DNA from: Numida meleagris
Lineage: Eukaryota; Chordata; Aves; Galliformes; Numididae
DNA: 64,000 nt
NCBI RefSeq assembly: GCF_002078875.1
Contig: NC_034413.1
Coordinates: forward strand, 58,276,433-58,340,432
Direction of reading: 5' to 3'
The translations under genes were made by a program, and so were the position numbers. Each line of letters starts with the position of its first letter. Position 1 is the stretch's first letter. Under the pieces are notes generated by a model that worked only from the letters and a program-made list of their open reading frames with translations, made no database searches and was not told where the DNA came from. This document shows, piece by piece, positions 1 through 13,714 of the stretch.

Positions 1-486
1 GACTGACAAGGTGGGAGAAGAAACTTGTTCTTCCTGTTATGCTTTAGATTTAAGAGCAATTTAAGCACTCTGAAAAGTGCTTGCATTATGGATGATGGTA
101 GAACAAATTTTATTTTCCATTCCTAGTCTTGTCTATGACTAGCTATATGTTTTACTGTCTTTCCTTGCCTGACATAATTTCTGGCTGCCAAATGAACAGG
201 ATGACCCATTCTAATCATTATAGATCCAGCAGTCAATTCCCAGATTTCAGGGAATTCTGAGTCAGTGAACTATATTGTATGTGGCCTTTTAACATTAATA
301 AGCAATTTTAATGTTGTTGGCTCTTTAATAGTTCTGTTTTTTTTTTTTAATCAATGACTTTTCAGGAGTCATTGAAAGTAATTACATGTGTGAAATCCAT
401 ATTCTTTCTTTTCAGTTCTGATTTATTGCCGTTACCTTAAGATGCTGTTAACTGCAGAAAATGAGAGCAAAACTGTGTATTTTCAA
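1..486. other. Unassigned AT-rich sequence
   Basis: No open frame with splice support, RNA gene or recognisable repeat is seen here. A T-run near 336-346 is the only simple sequence. Confidence 0.5.
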
Positions 487-695
487 GGAATCATTAAGGT
501 TGGAAAGACTAATAAGATCATCAAGTCAAACCATCAATCCACTCTGACCATGGCCTCCGGCCATGTCCCTCAGTGCCACATCTACACATTTCTTGAATAC
601 CTCCAAGGACAGTGACCCCACCACCTCCCTGGGCAGCCTGTGCCAGTGCCTCAGCACTCCTTCTGAGACAAAATTTGTCCTAATATCTTAATATG
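487..695 (-). mobile_element. CR1 LINE, 5'-truncated 3' end
   Basis: Read on the plus strand, this starts with the complement of the CR1 3' tail (aatcattaaggttggaaa). It continues through the typical motifs 'gatcatcaagtc', 'ccctcagtgccacat', 'cttgaatacctcca' and 'ccacctccctgggcagcctg', so the element is on the minus strand. CR1 copies are usually cut short at the 5' end and end in repeats of an ATTCTRTG-type octamer. Similarity fades after about 695, so the inner boundary is approximate. Confidence 0.9.
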
Positions 696-2009
696 CTGTT
701 TTCTCAAGACTGACCCTCTAGGTTACTCCTACATCTTGTCCAAAAGGTGAAAATCAGTTAAAAGTTATTTCTTTAGTCCTTTAAGACATTAAAACATAGA
801 ACTTGAAATTTTTTTTGCCCTGAGTCTGAATATTCTTGTGAGCTAACTCACTGTGGACAGGCCTGTAACAGTAAAACATTGTCAATAAGTCTTCCTTTTC
901 AAATGAGCAGAAAAACTTATTTAAAGTACCTTCCATCATTGAAAGCATTTTCCCCTTCATAAACCTTGAAGTGCTACAGCAATGCTGGAGCTGTCTGCAT
1001 ACAATCTTGCCTGTCACTTATGTAAAACTCGAATTTCATATATCAAGGGCTTGTGTGAAAATTGCTTTGAGTGTTAATTGCCCAAATGATTCAGCTTTGT
1101 AAGAGCTCCTCTTATGTACTCAAGTATGTCTCACAGCAAACTGAGTGCCAAGCTCCAATAGAGAGCCAGCTGTGCTCTGCTCCCAGATGTTTGAAGAAGA
1201 TAATTCTTGCCCATCATTTCATCCCCCTTCCTAAAATCCTGAGAAATTTGTTTAATGAAGTCATTAATGCACAAAAACGGATCTCTTCATTTTTTTTCTG
1301 TTAAAAAAATACTCTCCCTTGAATGTATGCAAGTTTGCCTTGGCTCATAATTACAGTAGCACATTGTCAGATTAACTGTGCTGGGGAGATAGAACAAAAG
1401 CCATCAGTTCTGCAAAATTAAGACTCTGCCAACATCATTTAGAAAGGATCAGATCCCTCTGTTGCTTGTTTGTTGTGTTTTTCAGGTCATTTTAATTTTC
1501 CAATTTACCTATTGCAGCATGAGTTTTTGCTAGAAACTTCATGAAAAATAAACCCAGTCTTAAGTCTTGGATTCTTAACTATTTAATTCGGATCTCAAAT
1601 TTCCATATATTTTTGTATCAAATCCTTGACCAATCTACATTACTCAGTTCTCTTTTAAGTCAAAGTAGTGATGTTGCAGTCAGGAGATCTGTATTAATTG
1701 GTACCAGCTGGATCCAGCACCAACAAAACAGTTGCAGGGCGATTCTGCTTGGGCTTTGCCTGTCAGTGCACAAATGCAGAGAATTCCAAGGAGAGGAATT
1801 CCGTGCTGTACAGTGATAAAATATTTGTGAGATCCACAGCTAGATAGTCATAGTGAGTGACCACCATCAATTCCTACTTCTGTCTGACTCATCTGTCAGA
1901 AGAGATTTTTCTCACACTATGTTGTAAATGGGTTTGAACAACCAGAAATAGGTACTGGGTTAATTCAGCCAGTCTTTGGGGCCAGACAGCTCTTGAATCA
2001 CAAGAATGG
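696..2009. other. Unassigned intergenic sequence
   Basis: Several short open frames on both strands have no coding-like composition, splice sites or recognisable motif. I see no repeat or gene that I can support. Confidence 0.4.
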
Positions 2010-2310
2010 AAAGCTATAATAAAGAAGGGGACAGACTCTTTAGCAGGATCTGTTGTGATGAGAAAAGGGGAAGTGCTTTCAAACAAAAACAAGGGAGATT
2101 TAGAGTAGATATAAGAAAAAAGTTTTTTACGCTAAGGGTAGTGAAGCACTGGCACAGGTTGCCCAGGGAGGCGGTGGATGCCCCATCCCTGGAGACACTC
2201 AAGGTCAGGCTGGTGGGGCTCTGAGAGCCTGACTGAGCTGTAGGTATCCCTGTTCACTGTAGGGGACTAGGTGACATTTAAGGGTCTCTTCTAACTCAAA
2301 TGATTCTATG
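2010..2310 (+). mobile_element. CR1 LINE, 3' end
   Basis: This is a sense-orientation CR1 3' region. It begins in the 'gctataataaagaagggg' part, passes 'ggcacaggttgcccaggg' and 'gatgccccatccctgga', and ends 'caactcaaatgattctatg'-like at 2310. The 72-codon frame in it lies in the part that is untranslated in CR1 and is not a gene. Confidence 0.93.
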
Positions 2311-4602
2311 AATCTTGCTGTATTTACGTAGCACAGGTGCTAGGGTAGATGGACTCCCTTTCTACAGCTCCCAAGATAGGAAGGGAGAGTTCATCTGCTT
2401 TCCCCAGACCATGTGTTTATGTGTTTGCCCACCAACATAGCATTTCTAGCCCACAGGCTGTTTTGGTCTCACAGCATGTGATCCAGCTGCTTTTGCAAGT
2501 TATGCTCAGCATCTGTAGCCTTTCAGCCTTTTCTAAAGTAATTTCAAAGTCCATTTTCCCTGGTTCAGTCAGAGGTGATAAGACCCTCTTGAAATTACTT
2601 TGTCTGTAGCGAATGGCCCTTGCAAGCTTCAGGCAGATGCTAATGTAGAGATTATTGAGGTTGCATGCAGATCTGAGAGATGTGAGGCAGCAGAGCTGCT
2701 GGTGGTAATGGTGGGAGGGAGCAGCTGCTCTGAAACACAGCCACAGCAAACAGTGCAAATATGGGTGGTCAGAGAGTCTCTATATACTTCTCCTATTCTG
2801 TGAACTAAAGTGAGGCATTTGCTGGTATCCCTGTCAAAAAGATGCATCCAAAATTAGGGCATACCTAAGTACACAAATAATTCCTTGATCTTCTTCCCCT
2901 TGGGGTTAATAGGCATACCAGAGCAAAGCTTAACATTCTACATATGGGCTTAGCAAAAGACTTTAAGAAAAATGATTTGTACTCGTATTTTGTCCTGCTA
3001 GCTGTAACATGAAATACTGTGGTTTGCAATGGTGTTTTAATGAGGTATTGTGCAGCCAGGTCATGTTGCTTAGAGTGCAGCCACAGCACCCACTGACTGC
3101 TAAGGGAGGTGACAAGCATGGCTGACTCCTCCAGCTGCTCCATCGCAGGACTACTCCTCATCTGACCACTGGGGCCCAGCCCCATTCCAGGGTGCCTGGG
3201 GTTTCTGCCCAGGCTGGAGGATGCAGCTGTGTCTCAGCATTTCACTTATTGTTCCCTCTTCTTAATTTCTTTTCATACCAGTCCAGAAATCCTCACTTAG
3301 ACAACCTTACTTGAATCAACATTCCCTTGTTCCATCTGTTTCCTTATCAGTTAGTGCAACTGACCAGACTGGGTTCTCGTCACTGACTCCCTTTCGTATT
3401 ATCCTTTGTTGCACTGAAAAAGGTCATTGACCAGGTGCCCTCAAAGGAGCTGATGCTTTCCTTCTACATAGTCTTAGAATGACAAGACAAGTGAGTGTGA
3501 TGTTCTGCACAACAACAGTTCTGGAACTGAGGGCTATATGTCTTTGGAAGGATCATTTTATTTTACTCCGATCAGGAATTTCATCAGCTAAGCTATGCTG
3601 CTGTTAAGAGAAAGAAAAAAATAAAAAGGGAAAGAAGGAAAAGGAAAAGAAAAACGTGAGCTTTAATAAAGTCTCACTTCAAACCTAGGCACTCAGTGGC
3701 CTTGCTCATAATGGCAAATGGAGTTCCTCACTCCTGCTTTCGCAGCTCCTCATAAACCTTTTTTTGTCTGAGAATGTCAGTTTGGTCAAATCATCCTGGA
3801 AAACTCACATCAAACACTTCTTGGGCTGACTGCCAGCTCTTGTCCCCCTTTCAAGTGTCTTTAATTAGCAGAACATGAGAAATCTCAACAATCCCAATTT
3901 TCTTTAAAGTCAGTAGATCTTGTGGCTTCAAGTGTTTACCAGCTGATACCTTTAATAAGTTTTTCCTCTTGGCAAGGAGTTTCATCTCCTGAGCTTTTCA
4001 GTACTGAAAGTGCACGTCACCTGTTTTTAACTGAGTGGATTTTTCACATGAGAAATACTTTTACTAGGTGCATTGGCCCCTTTGTGCTTTAGAACATCTT
4101 AGAAAAAAATAAGCCAAGACGTAAGTATTTAAATTGTTAGTATGTTGCAAATGGCTATTTTAAATATTCTTTCACTTTTATTTCTCAGGAAATGCATAAT
4201 TTCTAGTTTGAGGGGCTTTGCTAAGCAAATGGATTGGAATAGGCAAATGTTACTGCTCTTGGGAATTTGTTGTTTTTCTGCTCCCTAATGCATAGAGGAC
4301 TCATGGTGCACCTATACTGTCTGTAAGACATTATACTGTTGAAGGGAACTTCTTCTGAAATGTCATAGTGGGAGAAAATATTCATGTCAGCTTCTTGTCA
4401 GGGCAGAGAGAACTAAAATTTATGTTTGCTATAGGTTGTTGAAAATGGATACTCACTGAATACATATCGTGCTGTGGTGCATAGAGGCTTGCTGGAAGAC
4501 ACTTAAATTTTTTATATGCTATCCCACTGCATGCTTATACCTATACACTGACTATGTATTAAGTGCTCATGACACACTGAGGATCTGAGAGAGGCACCGG
4601 TC

Positions 4603-4848
4603 TCAGCTGGAAACTTTCAGTGGCTTAACTAAATCTGAAGAAACTTCTGCTTTTAGCTCTAGTGGTCGAACTTCTAGTTTTCTTAAGACCAACAACTTTA
4701 AGGTACCAGCATGTAGAACTGTAGACGAAATCTCAACCTTTGAGGAAGATGATAGATTACTAAGTGCTTCTGTTAGGAATAACTGAAGTTTGTCTGAAAT
4801 ACATGAGGCTTTCGGCTTACTTGTAGAATCCAAAGGGTTTTTTGGTCT
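4603..4848 (-). other. Open reading frame, possible terminal exon, unidentified
   Basis: The minus-strand frame opens after an in-frame TAA, at a possible acceptor (tcagtcctgcag) just upstream of 4848. It runs about 80 codons to a TGA at 4603. The predicted peptide is rich in Leu, Lys, Ser and Glu, with several LxLxK-like repeats, and starts near RPKNPLDSTSKP. I do not recognise it. A frame of this length is within what chance gives in this window and the acceptor tract is weak, so it may not be coding. It lies about 9 kb downstream of GYPC on the same strand. Confidence 0.13.
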
Positions 4849-7800
4849 TCTGCAGGACTGACCTTAGTGTGGAAATCCAAAAGAATATCCCAAGTCAGCT
4901 TTGATTACCAACTGAAATGAAATGAAAATCCCAGAAACCTTTAGTAGCAATAGAATATGCCATGACTTTAATGCATCCCTATGCAGCCTTGCACTGATAG
5001 AAGATACTTTCTGGAAGAGCATTCTTAGAGAGCTTAGAAGGAGTTTAGAAATACTGTCTTAAACTTACCTTCACAGCAACAGTGTAGGGATGTCAATGCT
5101 AGAAAATGTCTCCAGATAGGTTGCAAATAAAAAACAAAGATATGCTCTTGCAGATACTGTCAATAGTGACTACAGATATCTATAAATATATATTAAATAC
5201 ATAATTTTAGGAAACTGTATGGCATTTTTCTGAGAGGCTTAATTTTCCATAATAATACCAATAAAATGAAACAGAGCCCTTGGAAGGTGTCAACTCCTGC
5301 CTGGACTCAAAGCAAAGCAGAGGAAGGAAATGAATGATTATATGTATTTTCCCAGCTCCGCCTTAACCCGCTGCATGTAAAAAGAGAGGGCAAGACCTGG
5401 GCAGACACTGAACAAGAAAAATGATTATTAGATAAAATGACACAAACACATTCCACAAATGTTACTGCAAAGGGAAGATGGAACAAAAATAGTACTTTGT
5501 GAAAATTTTACTATATATAGCACAGAACTGTTGGAAGATGAATAGTTCTAGTGAATAATGACCTCTTATTCACCTGCTTAATTGAAAATGTTTTTTCTTC
5601 AGACTGAGAATTTATTTACCCTTGACTACAGGGAGGAGACAATTACAAGGAGCTAAAAGATTTTTTTTATTTTTTTTTTTTTCCCAAAAACAATTCAACT
5701 TTGGCCAAGAATTAGTTTCATATAAAACTTATTGTTTAGTCCATGTCCTATTGGTATTCTGGTAAAGTTTTCTTCTACATCTTCACTATCTCCCTTCTTT
5801 GGGTAGGAAGGCAGGCTGCCTTTCTTTGGGAACGTGATCTTCTCTTCAGGACTGTGCCGTTATCTTCCTTACTGAAACACTGCTGGTTTTTTGGGGCTTG
5901 ACAAAACTGTTTTTGGTATTGGCTGCCAAAAATACAACAATCCCTGCACACTCATCAAGAGCAGATCTCCGTAAAAGTCATCCAGAATGTAATAAGAATG
6001 TTCCCCATCTTAAAGGATGGGAGGACAAAAACAGGATGAGGGGGGCTGGGGCAAAATGGAAAATTTGGACAGGTTTTCAAAACCCGTGTACCTCTGAGTG
6101 GGACAGTGATTGTGCTGACTTGGTAGGTCAGATAAGGTTTAAAGTAATCTGAACCTGAACTATTTGCTCTGCTGGTTGGGCCTGTAATTCATTTTTCATT
6201 GCAGCCAGTGGAACGGCAGAGATGAGAGATCTGGTTAAACTTAAAAACAGCTGCCAGATGTTTTTTAGGTGAAAGGAGGGAGGTAAGATATTGAATGAGA
6301 AGACTAAGACAAATAATTCTTTGGGGGCTGGGCAGGAGTCTCTATGACTGATTCTTGTGGCTTAACTTTTGGCATGTGTTCAGCACCTTGCTGTTCAGGG
6401 GAATCATCTTGTTCCTGATTCTTTGCTATGCCTTTCATTTTTCATTCTGCCTTCTTACATCCCAGTGCCAGAAGCATCACTCATGTCATGCAAGAAGGAA
6501 GACTGAGAGAGTCCTGAGCTCCCTTCATGGAACAATGGTCTTTATCCCCTTACCTGAAAACTGAGAGATGTAATAATCTCTCCACTTCTGTTCTGGCAGG
6601 TAAGCTGTGCTGCTGTTGAACCGAAGGGAATGGAGATATTTCAGTGTTACAGAACAATTTTTGAACATGAGGCTCTACTTATGCATAACATTACAGGAAT
6701 ATTAGGAAAGGTATAGGGAGCTCTCAGGGTCACACATGCTTTTGTGAAACAAAATTTTATGAATGGAAAGGAAAGCAGAAATTGACAGTAAAAAATGGAA
6801 GAAAGTGTAATTTAATTGAAATACAATACAAAATCTTATTTGAGTTAAATATGACTTATATCAGGCTTTATTAAAATGCTATTGATCGCTCCATTAGGTG
6901 TTAGAATGGATAAAGATGATTGTTCTCAGTCTGTGAGAATGTGCTGTTGAGTTGCATTTTATCAGCATATCCATATGTCACAGTGAGAAGAGGTTACAAT
7001 TGAGTCTGCTAGTTGATCCTCCTGGGAGATGAGATACTTGCTTTCGAAGATAATAGAAACTGGGTGACCACTCAACTCTTCCTGGTCACTAGCCAAACAT
7101 CAAAAATTAGAAAACCTCTCTGCATGCACTCCTAGCAAGACTGACTGTAGAAAGTTTGGATGTTAATATATATACATATATTTTTAAAGCTGAAATTGAA
7201 ATGTTAGTCAAAGTCCTTGCTGGGAAGCAGGTTCGTTACTGCAAGATGTGGACCCTTTTTTTCTCACTGTAATCAGAACATCCAGTACCAAGACTCCAGG
7301 TTCAGTACAGATGATAGAAGAGGTGTTAAGCAAATCATGCATGTAAGATGCTGCTATGTGGTGTCGCATACTACTGAGCACTCTTATTTTCTTTTTGTTT
7401 CCATTTTTTTGGTGGTTTTTTTCCTGTATTTTGTATTTTGTTTCTGCTTTAAGCTTGTCAACTGCTGATTAGCCATAAAGGATAAATTTAGGCCCAGCAC
7501 ACTTTCTCAGCAAACAGCCAATGGCCAATCTCCATGGAATTACATACCATTCAGTGCCGATGTTAACATTACCAACTCACAGATTTTTGGTTGCTGAAGC
7601 ACCTCCAATGGCATTGAGTCCCACAGTTAGATGTCATTTGAAGTCAAGGTCAAAATTCCGTAATGTGCTGGCTAATCATGGAGGATACACTGGTCGTTAT
7701 TCAGTAGATCTACCTCTCTACTTACCATCCCAGCAAAAACATTACTAGTGAACCATTTGGCTACCGCTGGCCTCTGAACAGCCCTGCACATTAAAGTCCT

Positions 7801-9492
7801 GGGGCATGTGAAAGGCCCAAAGAAGATTTGTTCTTACCTCAGCTTCTCTGCTTCTGGATATGAAAACTTGCCCTGTCCTTTTGGTTCCCTTCAGGATGTG
7901 GCCATTTTCATCATTTGGACCCAATCACATATTGCATAAGAGTCAGTTTTCTTCCCCCTTTTTTTTTTCTTTTCTTTTTTCCCATCACCAATAATTCTCT
8001 TTGAAAAAAGAGGTGGCAGAAGAAAACATTCAATATATATTGTACTAGGTGTCGCGTCTGATTTTTTTTTTTAACTGGGGACACACTAAGATAAAACAGA
8101 AACTGTATGGAAAGCATGAAGAAAAGCGGAAATGTTCACACTTGGTAGCAGTTGGGTGGAAGGCAGGCCATCCATCAGTAAATATCCATTAGGTGTTTAT
8201 GAGCCTGCCTGGAGTTTTTACAGATACTGTCTTAGATAATAGACCAGTGTTCAGCTGCATGCTGACATCCATAGGGTAATGTCTTTCAGAGAGAGTTATT
8301 GTTTGATTTCATACTTGAAGTTTGACTCCTGCCTGTATCTACTAAAAGATTCTCCTGCTTCTTCACATGCAAGCTCTACTAGTATATCGTTTAGTGTTTG
8401 CATGCTCTATTGAGAACAATTCTAGCCTACTTATCCTTTTTGACCTACATCCCTAAGAAAACAACATAATTGGTGATTCTAAAAGTTTGTGATATTTTAA
8501 AAGATAACAAAAATAGAAGAACAGTCTTTTAAATGCTGAAAATTACAACTTTAATTTTAAAGTTATTTGTTCCTTTATATTTAGCTTTTTTTTTCAATTC
8601 AAAGTAATTTACACCAGCAGTGTATTAATAGCATTGAAAAATGCAAACATTATAGTCAGCTCTAACATACGATCAGCAGTAAGCTTTGAATGCTGTATTC
8701 TCTCTTCTTGTCATAGCAGTACTGCAATTCAGATACTTTAATACAACATACCAGATGCTTTCAACCATACATACAAATTGGAACAACAGAAAAAGGATGT
8801 GAAAAAAAGTGAGATTATGCTGAAAGATCAACCCTTATAAGGATTTCTACCTTAATTTAGAGTGATTCTTTCTTGGCATGGGCAGGAATACAATTTTCTT
8901 GCAAGAAGAATGGAGATAGTCAGTGAAATTCTTGTCCCACTGAATTTTGTAGGAGTTTATCCCAATCACACAGGGAACTGTCACGTAGAATAAGGACTCC
9001 TTATTTTCTGTCACTGATAATTTCACTATCTTGGACTATAGAAAGACCTCTACTTCTGTAAACATTTCATTCCTTTGTAATACAGTTGGATGTTTGTTTT
9101 TCTTTGCTATCGCTAGCTTCCTTTACAGCTAGCTGAATTTCCAGACCTTGGATGTGTTTTCACTGCTTGTTCAGAGGTTCTTTAGTGTTCTCTCCTTTAT
9201 GAACTGCTGCTGAGAAGCTTTTACTTTTCCAAACACAAAAGCTTATGTGAATTACTGAGAGATTTTAGAAAAAGGAATAAACAGCTCTTAATAGATTTAG
9301 TAAGGGTGCTCTTTTGGTGTGTATTTACCAACATTTTTTTGGTTGGACTAGCACATGCAAGGAATTCAAACACCTTGTGTAATTCTAGGAAATTTATTGT
9401 CATCAGTTACTTCCTGCAAATACACTTTGAATTCTCCAAATAGCACCATCTATTTTGTTTCATGAAAAACTGCTCTCCATCTCTATTGTCAT

Positions 9493-9564
9493 CTAATTAC
9501 TTTTTCCCGCTCTGTATCTTTTTTACTACTAATTACTTTTTCCCGCTCTGTATCTTTTTTACTA
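9493..9564. repeat. 36-bp perfect tandem duplication
   Basis: Two identical 36-base units (9493-9528 and 9529-9564) lie head to tail. Each begins ctaattactttttcccgctc and ends ttttttacta. There is no divergence between the copies, which points to a recent slippage or duplication event. It lies in an otherwise unassigned stretch. Confidence 0.97.
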
Positions 9565-10117
9565 ATTTTCATCTTGTATCAGCTTTTCCTGTACTCTGTG
9601 CAAGACATCCTCACGTGGTTTTGACTTACAGCGCTATCCTACCTATCCTTCTACTATAAGTGTTACAGCACCTTGCTTACGTTCCCTGCTAAAAGGGAAC
9701 AGTCCTTTTAATATTCCCTTTGTGACATTCTCTCAACAATCCCAAGATTTGATTTAAAAGAAAAATCCATGTTGAGAGTACTAAAAGGATACTATGGTAT
9801 TAAGAGTCTCCCAAAGTGATTTGGTCCTTTTCTTCTAAAAAGAAAAAAATATATACACAATTATCTTGACTAGTGTCTGTTAAAATCTCTTGCAGGATTG
9901 TGTTAATGTGCAATGGCACTTTGGCCCCCAGGAAAACCTGGAATGGTAGCGGCCAATGCACAGTGAGATTCTCCAACCTTTCACAAGGAATTAAGGCATC
10001 AGGACAAATCCAGGCTGCTCGAAGGATCCTCATCCAGATCCCTTGTTTAGTGAACACCAGAAATTTATCAGCAATGCATTTAACTAACTAGAGAGTTTGC
10101 AGTAGTATTTTTAGACC

Positions 10118-10145
10118 TTTTTTTTTTTTTTTTTTTTTTTTTTTT
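10118..10145. repeat. Poly-T tract, 28 nt
   Basis: An uninterrupted run of 28 T. No SINE body or processed transcript is recognisable next to it on either side, so it is best treated as a simple homopolymer, likely variable in length. Confidence 0.95.
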
Positions 10146-12238
10146 GTGAAAGTATGGCAAATGTGGTCACTTTGTAAATCACTCAGGACAGGCTGGGAAG
10201 GTTTGATCAAACCTGAAATAGAGTGGTAAGTTTCAAACTAAAACCTTTGTGAAAATTAGTTCTTAGCTGGAAGAGAGGGACAGAGTATACTCACTGATAA
10301 AAAAATAGATGAGTAAATGGCCTATCCTTTGCCACAGAGATGCCATGGGGAAAGACCTAACTGGGAGCCTGAGGGACTGCAAGTGGGAAGGCAGGCGTGG
10401 CTGGGGAGATGGGGCGCCAGAGAGTCACAGGGCAGTGGAGCCTGCAGCAGTAGAGGAGCATGGGATAAATGCACACGAGGGGAAAATAAACTGTTTCCTT
10501 CATTCTCCTGTTCAGGAAGCAAATTGTTAAAATTGATTGATCATTGCTGATGAAAGGCTATGGCTGCCAACCAAGACATTTTGGTGTTGTACATAATGTT
10601 TGCTTTAGCACAGCATGTTGCTTGCATGAGGACTTTTTGCTAATTATTAGTCCTTAAAGCAGTAGGAAGTTTGCAATGCTGTTTTTTACAACTAAATTGA
10701 ATGACTCAAGACAGTAGAGCTACTGTTTAAGTAAAAAAAAAAAATAGCAGGATGAGGCCATTAAAGTTCTGCCAGTCATTTAGAAGTCACGGGTTTCTTC
10801 ATTACAAAGCAAAATTTGTGCTGAAAAAAGAAATAAGCAGAAAATTTCCAAAAAAACATCTCTCTGTTCAGCGTGTTTGAGTCATTTCTAAATACACAAA
10901 GTCCTAGAGCCCAAAAGGACTCTGTTAAAAAATAAACTAACTGAAACTGTAGCTCTTGCCAAATTCACTGCTCTGCAAACATTCAACATGGCTCATTACT
11001 ACTAGGGAAGCTGTTCCTGTTCTGTTTGTTAGCCCAGATGAATAGAGAAAACGGGATAAAGAGATTTAATTAAGCTACTAAAAAAGGGATATAGTCAAAG
11101 ACCAGTAGTTGTATTCAGTAGGGGAAGAAATGACAAAATGTCTGGTGTTGACTGAACGTGTAAGAATTGGCTGAGATCTACTGAATTCGTATTGTTTCAC
11201 CAGAGAATCTGACCCCATAGTTCAAACGTGGACAGTTAGTCTAACTTAAGCCACTTCATAATTTAAAAACTTAACTTCTCCAAAAAGGAGACGCTAATTC
11301 ATGTTTCTCCGTGTTGTATCAGGTATGTCACCATTGTCTAATTACAATCAGCAGGTTCAAGGTGCAAAAACAGAATTTCATGATTGGGGAAGGAAGAAGG
11401 AATTTATTCCCCACGATCCCCATACCTTGCTCTATAGTCAATTTTCTTCAAAAGCCAAACCTATATCAGGCGTTTCTTGGTAGCTGACAGGGGACAGAAA
11501 GTGATGAAAAGTTGGCAGTCTTCTATAGGTCATGCTGACACTTGAGGAAAGAATTTTGGTGTTTCCATGCCTTATGTGATAAATGCAGCAGAGATCAACT
11601 CACCCCATTTGGCCTCTCCTCAGAGGCAGTATTTACATTCTCATTGAACTAGAGGGTGTTCGGTTTTACAAACTCAGTTTTACAGCTAAGATTAGTTAAT
11701 TTATACAGTGCTTGTCCCAGAAAAGTAAAAACAGATTCCTTTTGAAAAAGCAGTAGAAAGATGAGAATAGCAAGGTATCTTAGAAAGAAATAGGTGCATA
11801 ATATCAAAATATTTGTCCTCTGCTAGTACTGGATTACATGCATTTTATACTGCACTAGCCACAGAGTACAATTTGGTTTTGCAACAGTATGTTATGAAAA
11901 AATACCTTATGCATTTAGTAAAAGTGGCAGGATTTTGATATTCTTTGGTTAAAATGCAAACACGCAGGGACTTGAGATCTAAGGTATTGGGATTTTAAGA
12001 GCAGTTCAAAGTCCATCTCCTTCAGCTTCTGAGAAAAGAATGAGATTGTGATTGAAAAGACAAAAATATCTGAGTTCTCCACTTAAGTCCTCGCGGTCTT
12101 TTCTTGTTCGGATCTGTTTGTGCTTTTGTGGTCAGCATTGGTAAAGTATGCTGGAGTCCTGGAGAATTTCATGCTTTGGTGCCAAGAAGCGAGTACAAGT
12201 GATCAGCAACAGTGTATTTAAAGTGGTTGTAGGTGACT

Positions 12239-12292
12239 TTATATATACATAGATCTGTATACGTGTATATATATTTATATATATATATAAAC
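12239..12292. repeat. TA-rich dinucleotide tract
   Basis: Imperfect (TA)n/(TATG)n microsatellite ending in an uninterrupted ATATATATATA segment. Likely polymorphic; no gene overlaps it. Confidence 0.9.
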
Positions 12293-13273
12293 ACAAGAGA
12301 TAAAAATGTTGAGTTGAGCAGAGTTCATCAGTGTCTTATTTGTTATCACGTATTTATCCCTCCTTATTTTCAGTAGTTTGGGACACCAATGCAGCTGGGA
12401 ATGAGCAGATGCAGAGAACAATTACTCTAATTCTGGAGCTATCTGTGGGCTTCGATTAGGAAGCCAGCATCCTGGGTTTAAGAAACTCATCACCGCTGAT
12501 TCTTAGGTGAGGCATAAGGTCTTCTCATGTGACCCATCATGACCATTCTATTTATTTGTTTATATTAAAGCACTGATGGTCGGTGTATTTCTCTTACCTA
12601 GGACAATGCAAAGGATGTACACAGGCCATACAGAGGGAGACGTCAGTACTACCCACTGGCATGCAGATGAGCAAGCTTCTTTATACTGGAAGTCTTGCGG
12701 TTGCATTTGTAAAAGATTTATCAGTATATGCACCAGAACTGAATTCTCCTTCCTGCAAAAATCCAAAATCTTGCTGACAAGCATTCAAGAGATTGTTCCA
12801 ATGCAAAATAAATAAATAAATACTCAGGCAAAATTATCTTACTCAAAAAAATCTGGCTGAGCTCCGCTGTTTCAGAAAGCCTGCTCAAACCAAGATACTT
12901 TACCTTTTAATACCTATCTACTTATGCATGCATGCAGGGAACCTACTGACTAATTGAAATCATATTTGCAAGTTTTCTGACTATTATATTATACAGTGTA
13001 AGTTCCAACATTTTGCTGTTCTCAAGCTGCCATGCAGAGCAAGTTAGAAATAAATTCTTCGTTCTTCAATTTTCCATGTTTTTCAACAGTTTCATTTCTT
13101 TGAAGTGTCTTAGACTTTTATATTTATAAAATTCTAAAAATTCAAAAAAAAAAAAAAGCCTCAATCAAAATCCCCAAACAAACAAAACAAACTCCCCTGT
13201 GCAAATAAAATTGCACATTTAAGGGGATGGGGGAGATATATGGGCTACAAAGCTATTTTTGTTCCAGCTACTT

Positions 13274-13714
13274 CAGCTTTATCTAGTTTAATGTTTATTC
13301 TGTGACCATTTGAAATTCAATTTCAGGTAGTTCTGTATAATATCAGCATAGAATGCATCGTTAACTCTAAGAGGATGTTTTCCATTGGCATCTGCTATTT
13401 TCACCAAATGTCAAGGCTTGACATTTGCTATCGTTATCTGGTTTTGGTGTATCACTCATACTGAGATTTTGTTTCTTCTTATCTGATATTGATTTCAACT
13501 GTGACCAGCTGTGTTGCTAATAAAATCAACAGGCAAGTATCTGGCATTTAGCTCTTCATGGGTAGAGAAAAAGAAACAACCCAGTGACAGAATAAAGAGA
13601 TACTTTTCAATTAGGATGCTTGCCTGCATCCTAATATTATCCATCTCTTGGCACTTCTGTTGTAGTATTTCTGACTGATTCCCGTGGGGAAGTCTCCGTG
13701 GAAATTCTTGCCTC
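13274..13714 (-). other. GYPC: GYPC 3' untranslated region (predicted)
   Basis: The sequence downstream of the GYPC stop codon on the minus strand. The first clear polyadenylation signal is AATAAA, seen as tttatt at 13294-13299, which would put cleavage near 13274. Another candidate signal lies about 750 bp further on, near 12549. Which is used cannot be told from the sequence. The 91-codon frame crossing this region overlaps the coding exon in another frame and is a shadow. Confidence 0.5.

Larger units (their letters stand above)
2311..13273. other. Intergenic region downstream of GYPC
   Basis: About 11 kb with no gene I can support. It holds simple tracts (purine-rich around 3607-3655, T-runs near 5659-5683 and 7961-7980, a TATA-rich patch near 7166-7182), a 36-bp tandem duplication, a long T-run and a TA-rich tract listed separately. 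One minus-strand open frame at 4603-4848 looks somewhat protein-like and is listed separately. The rest is unassigned. Confidence 0.4.
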
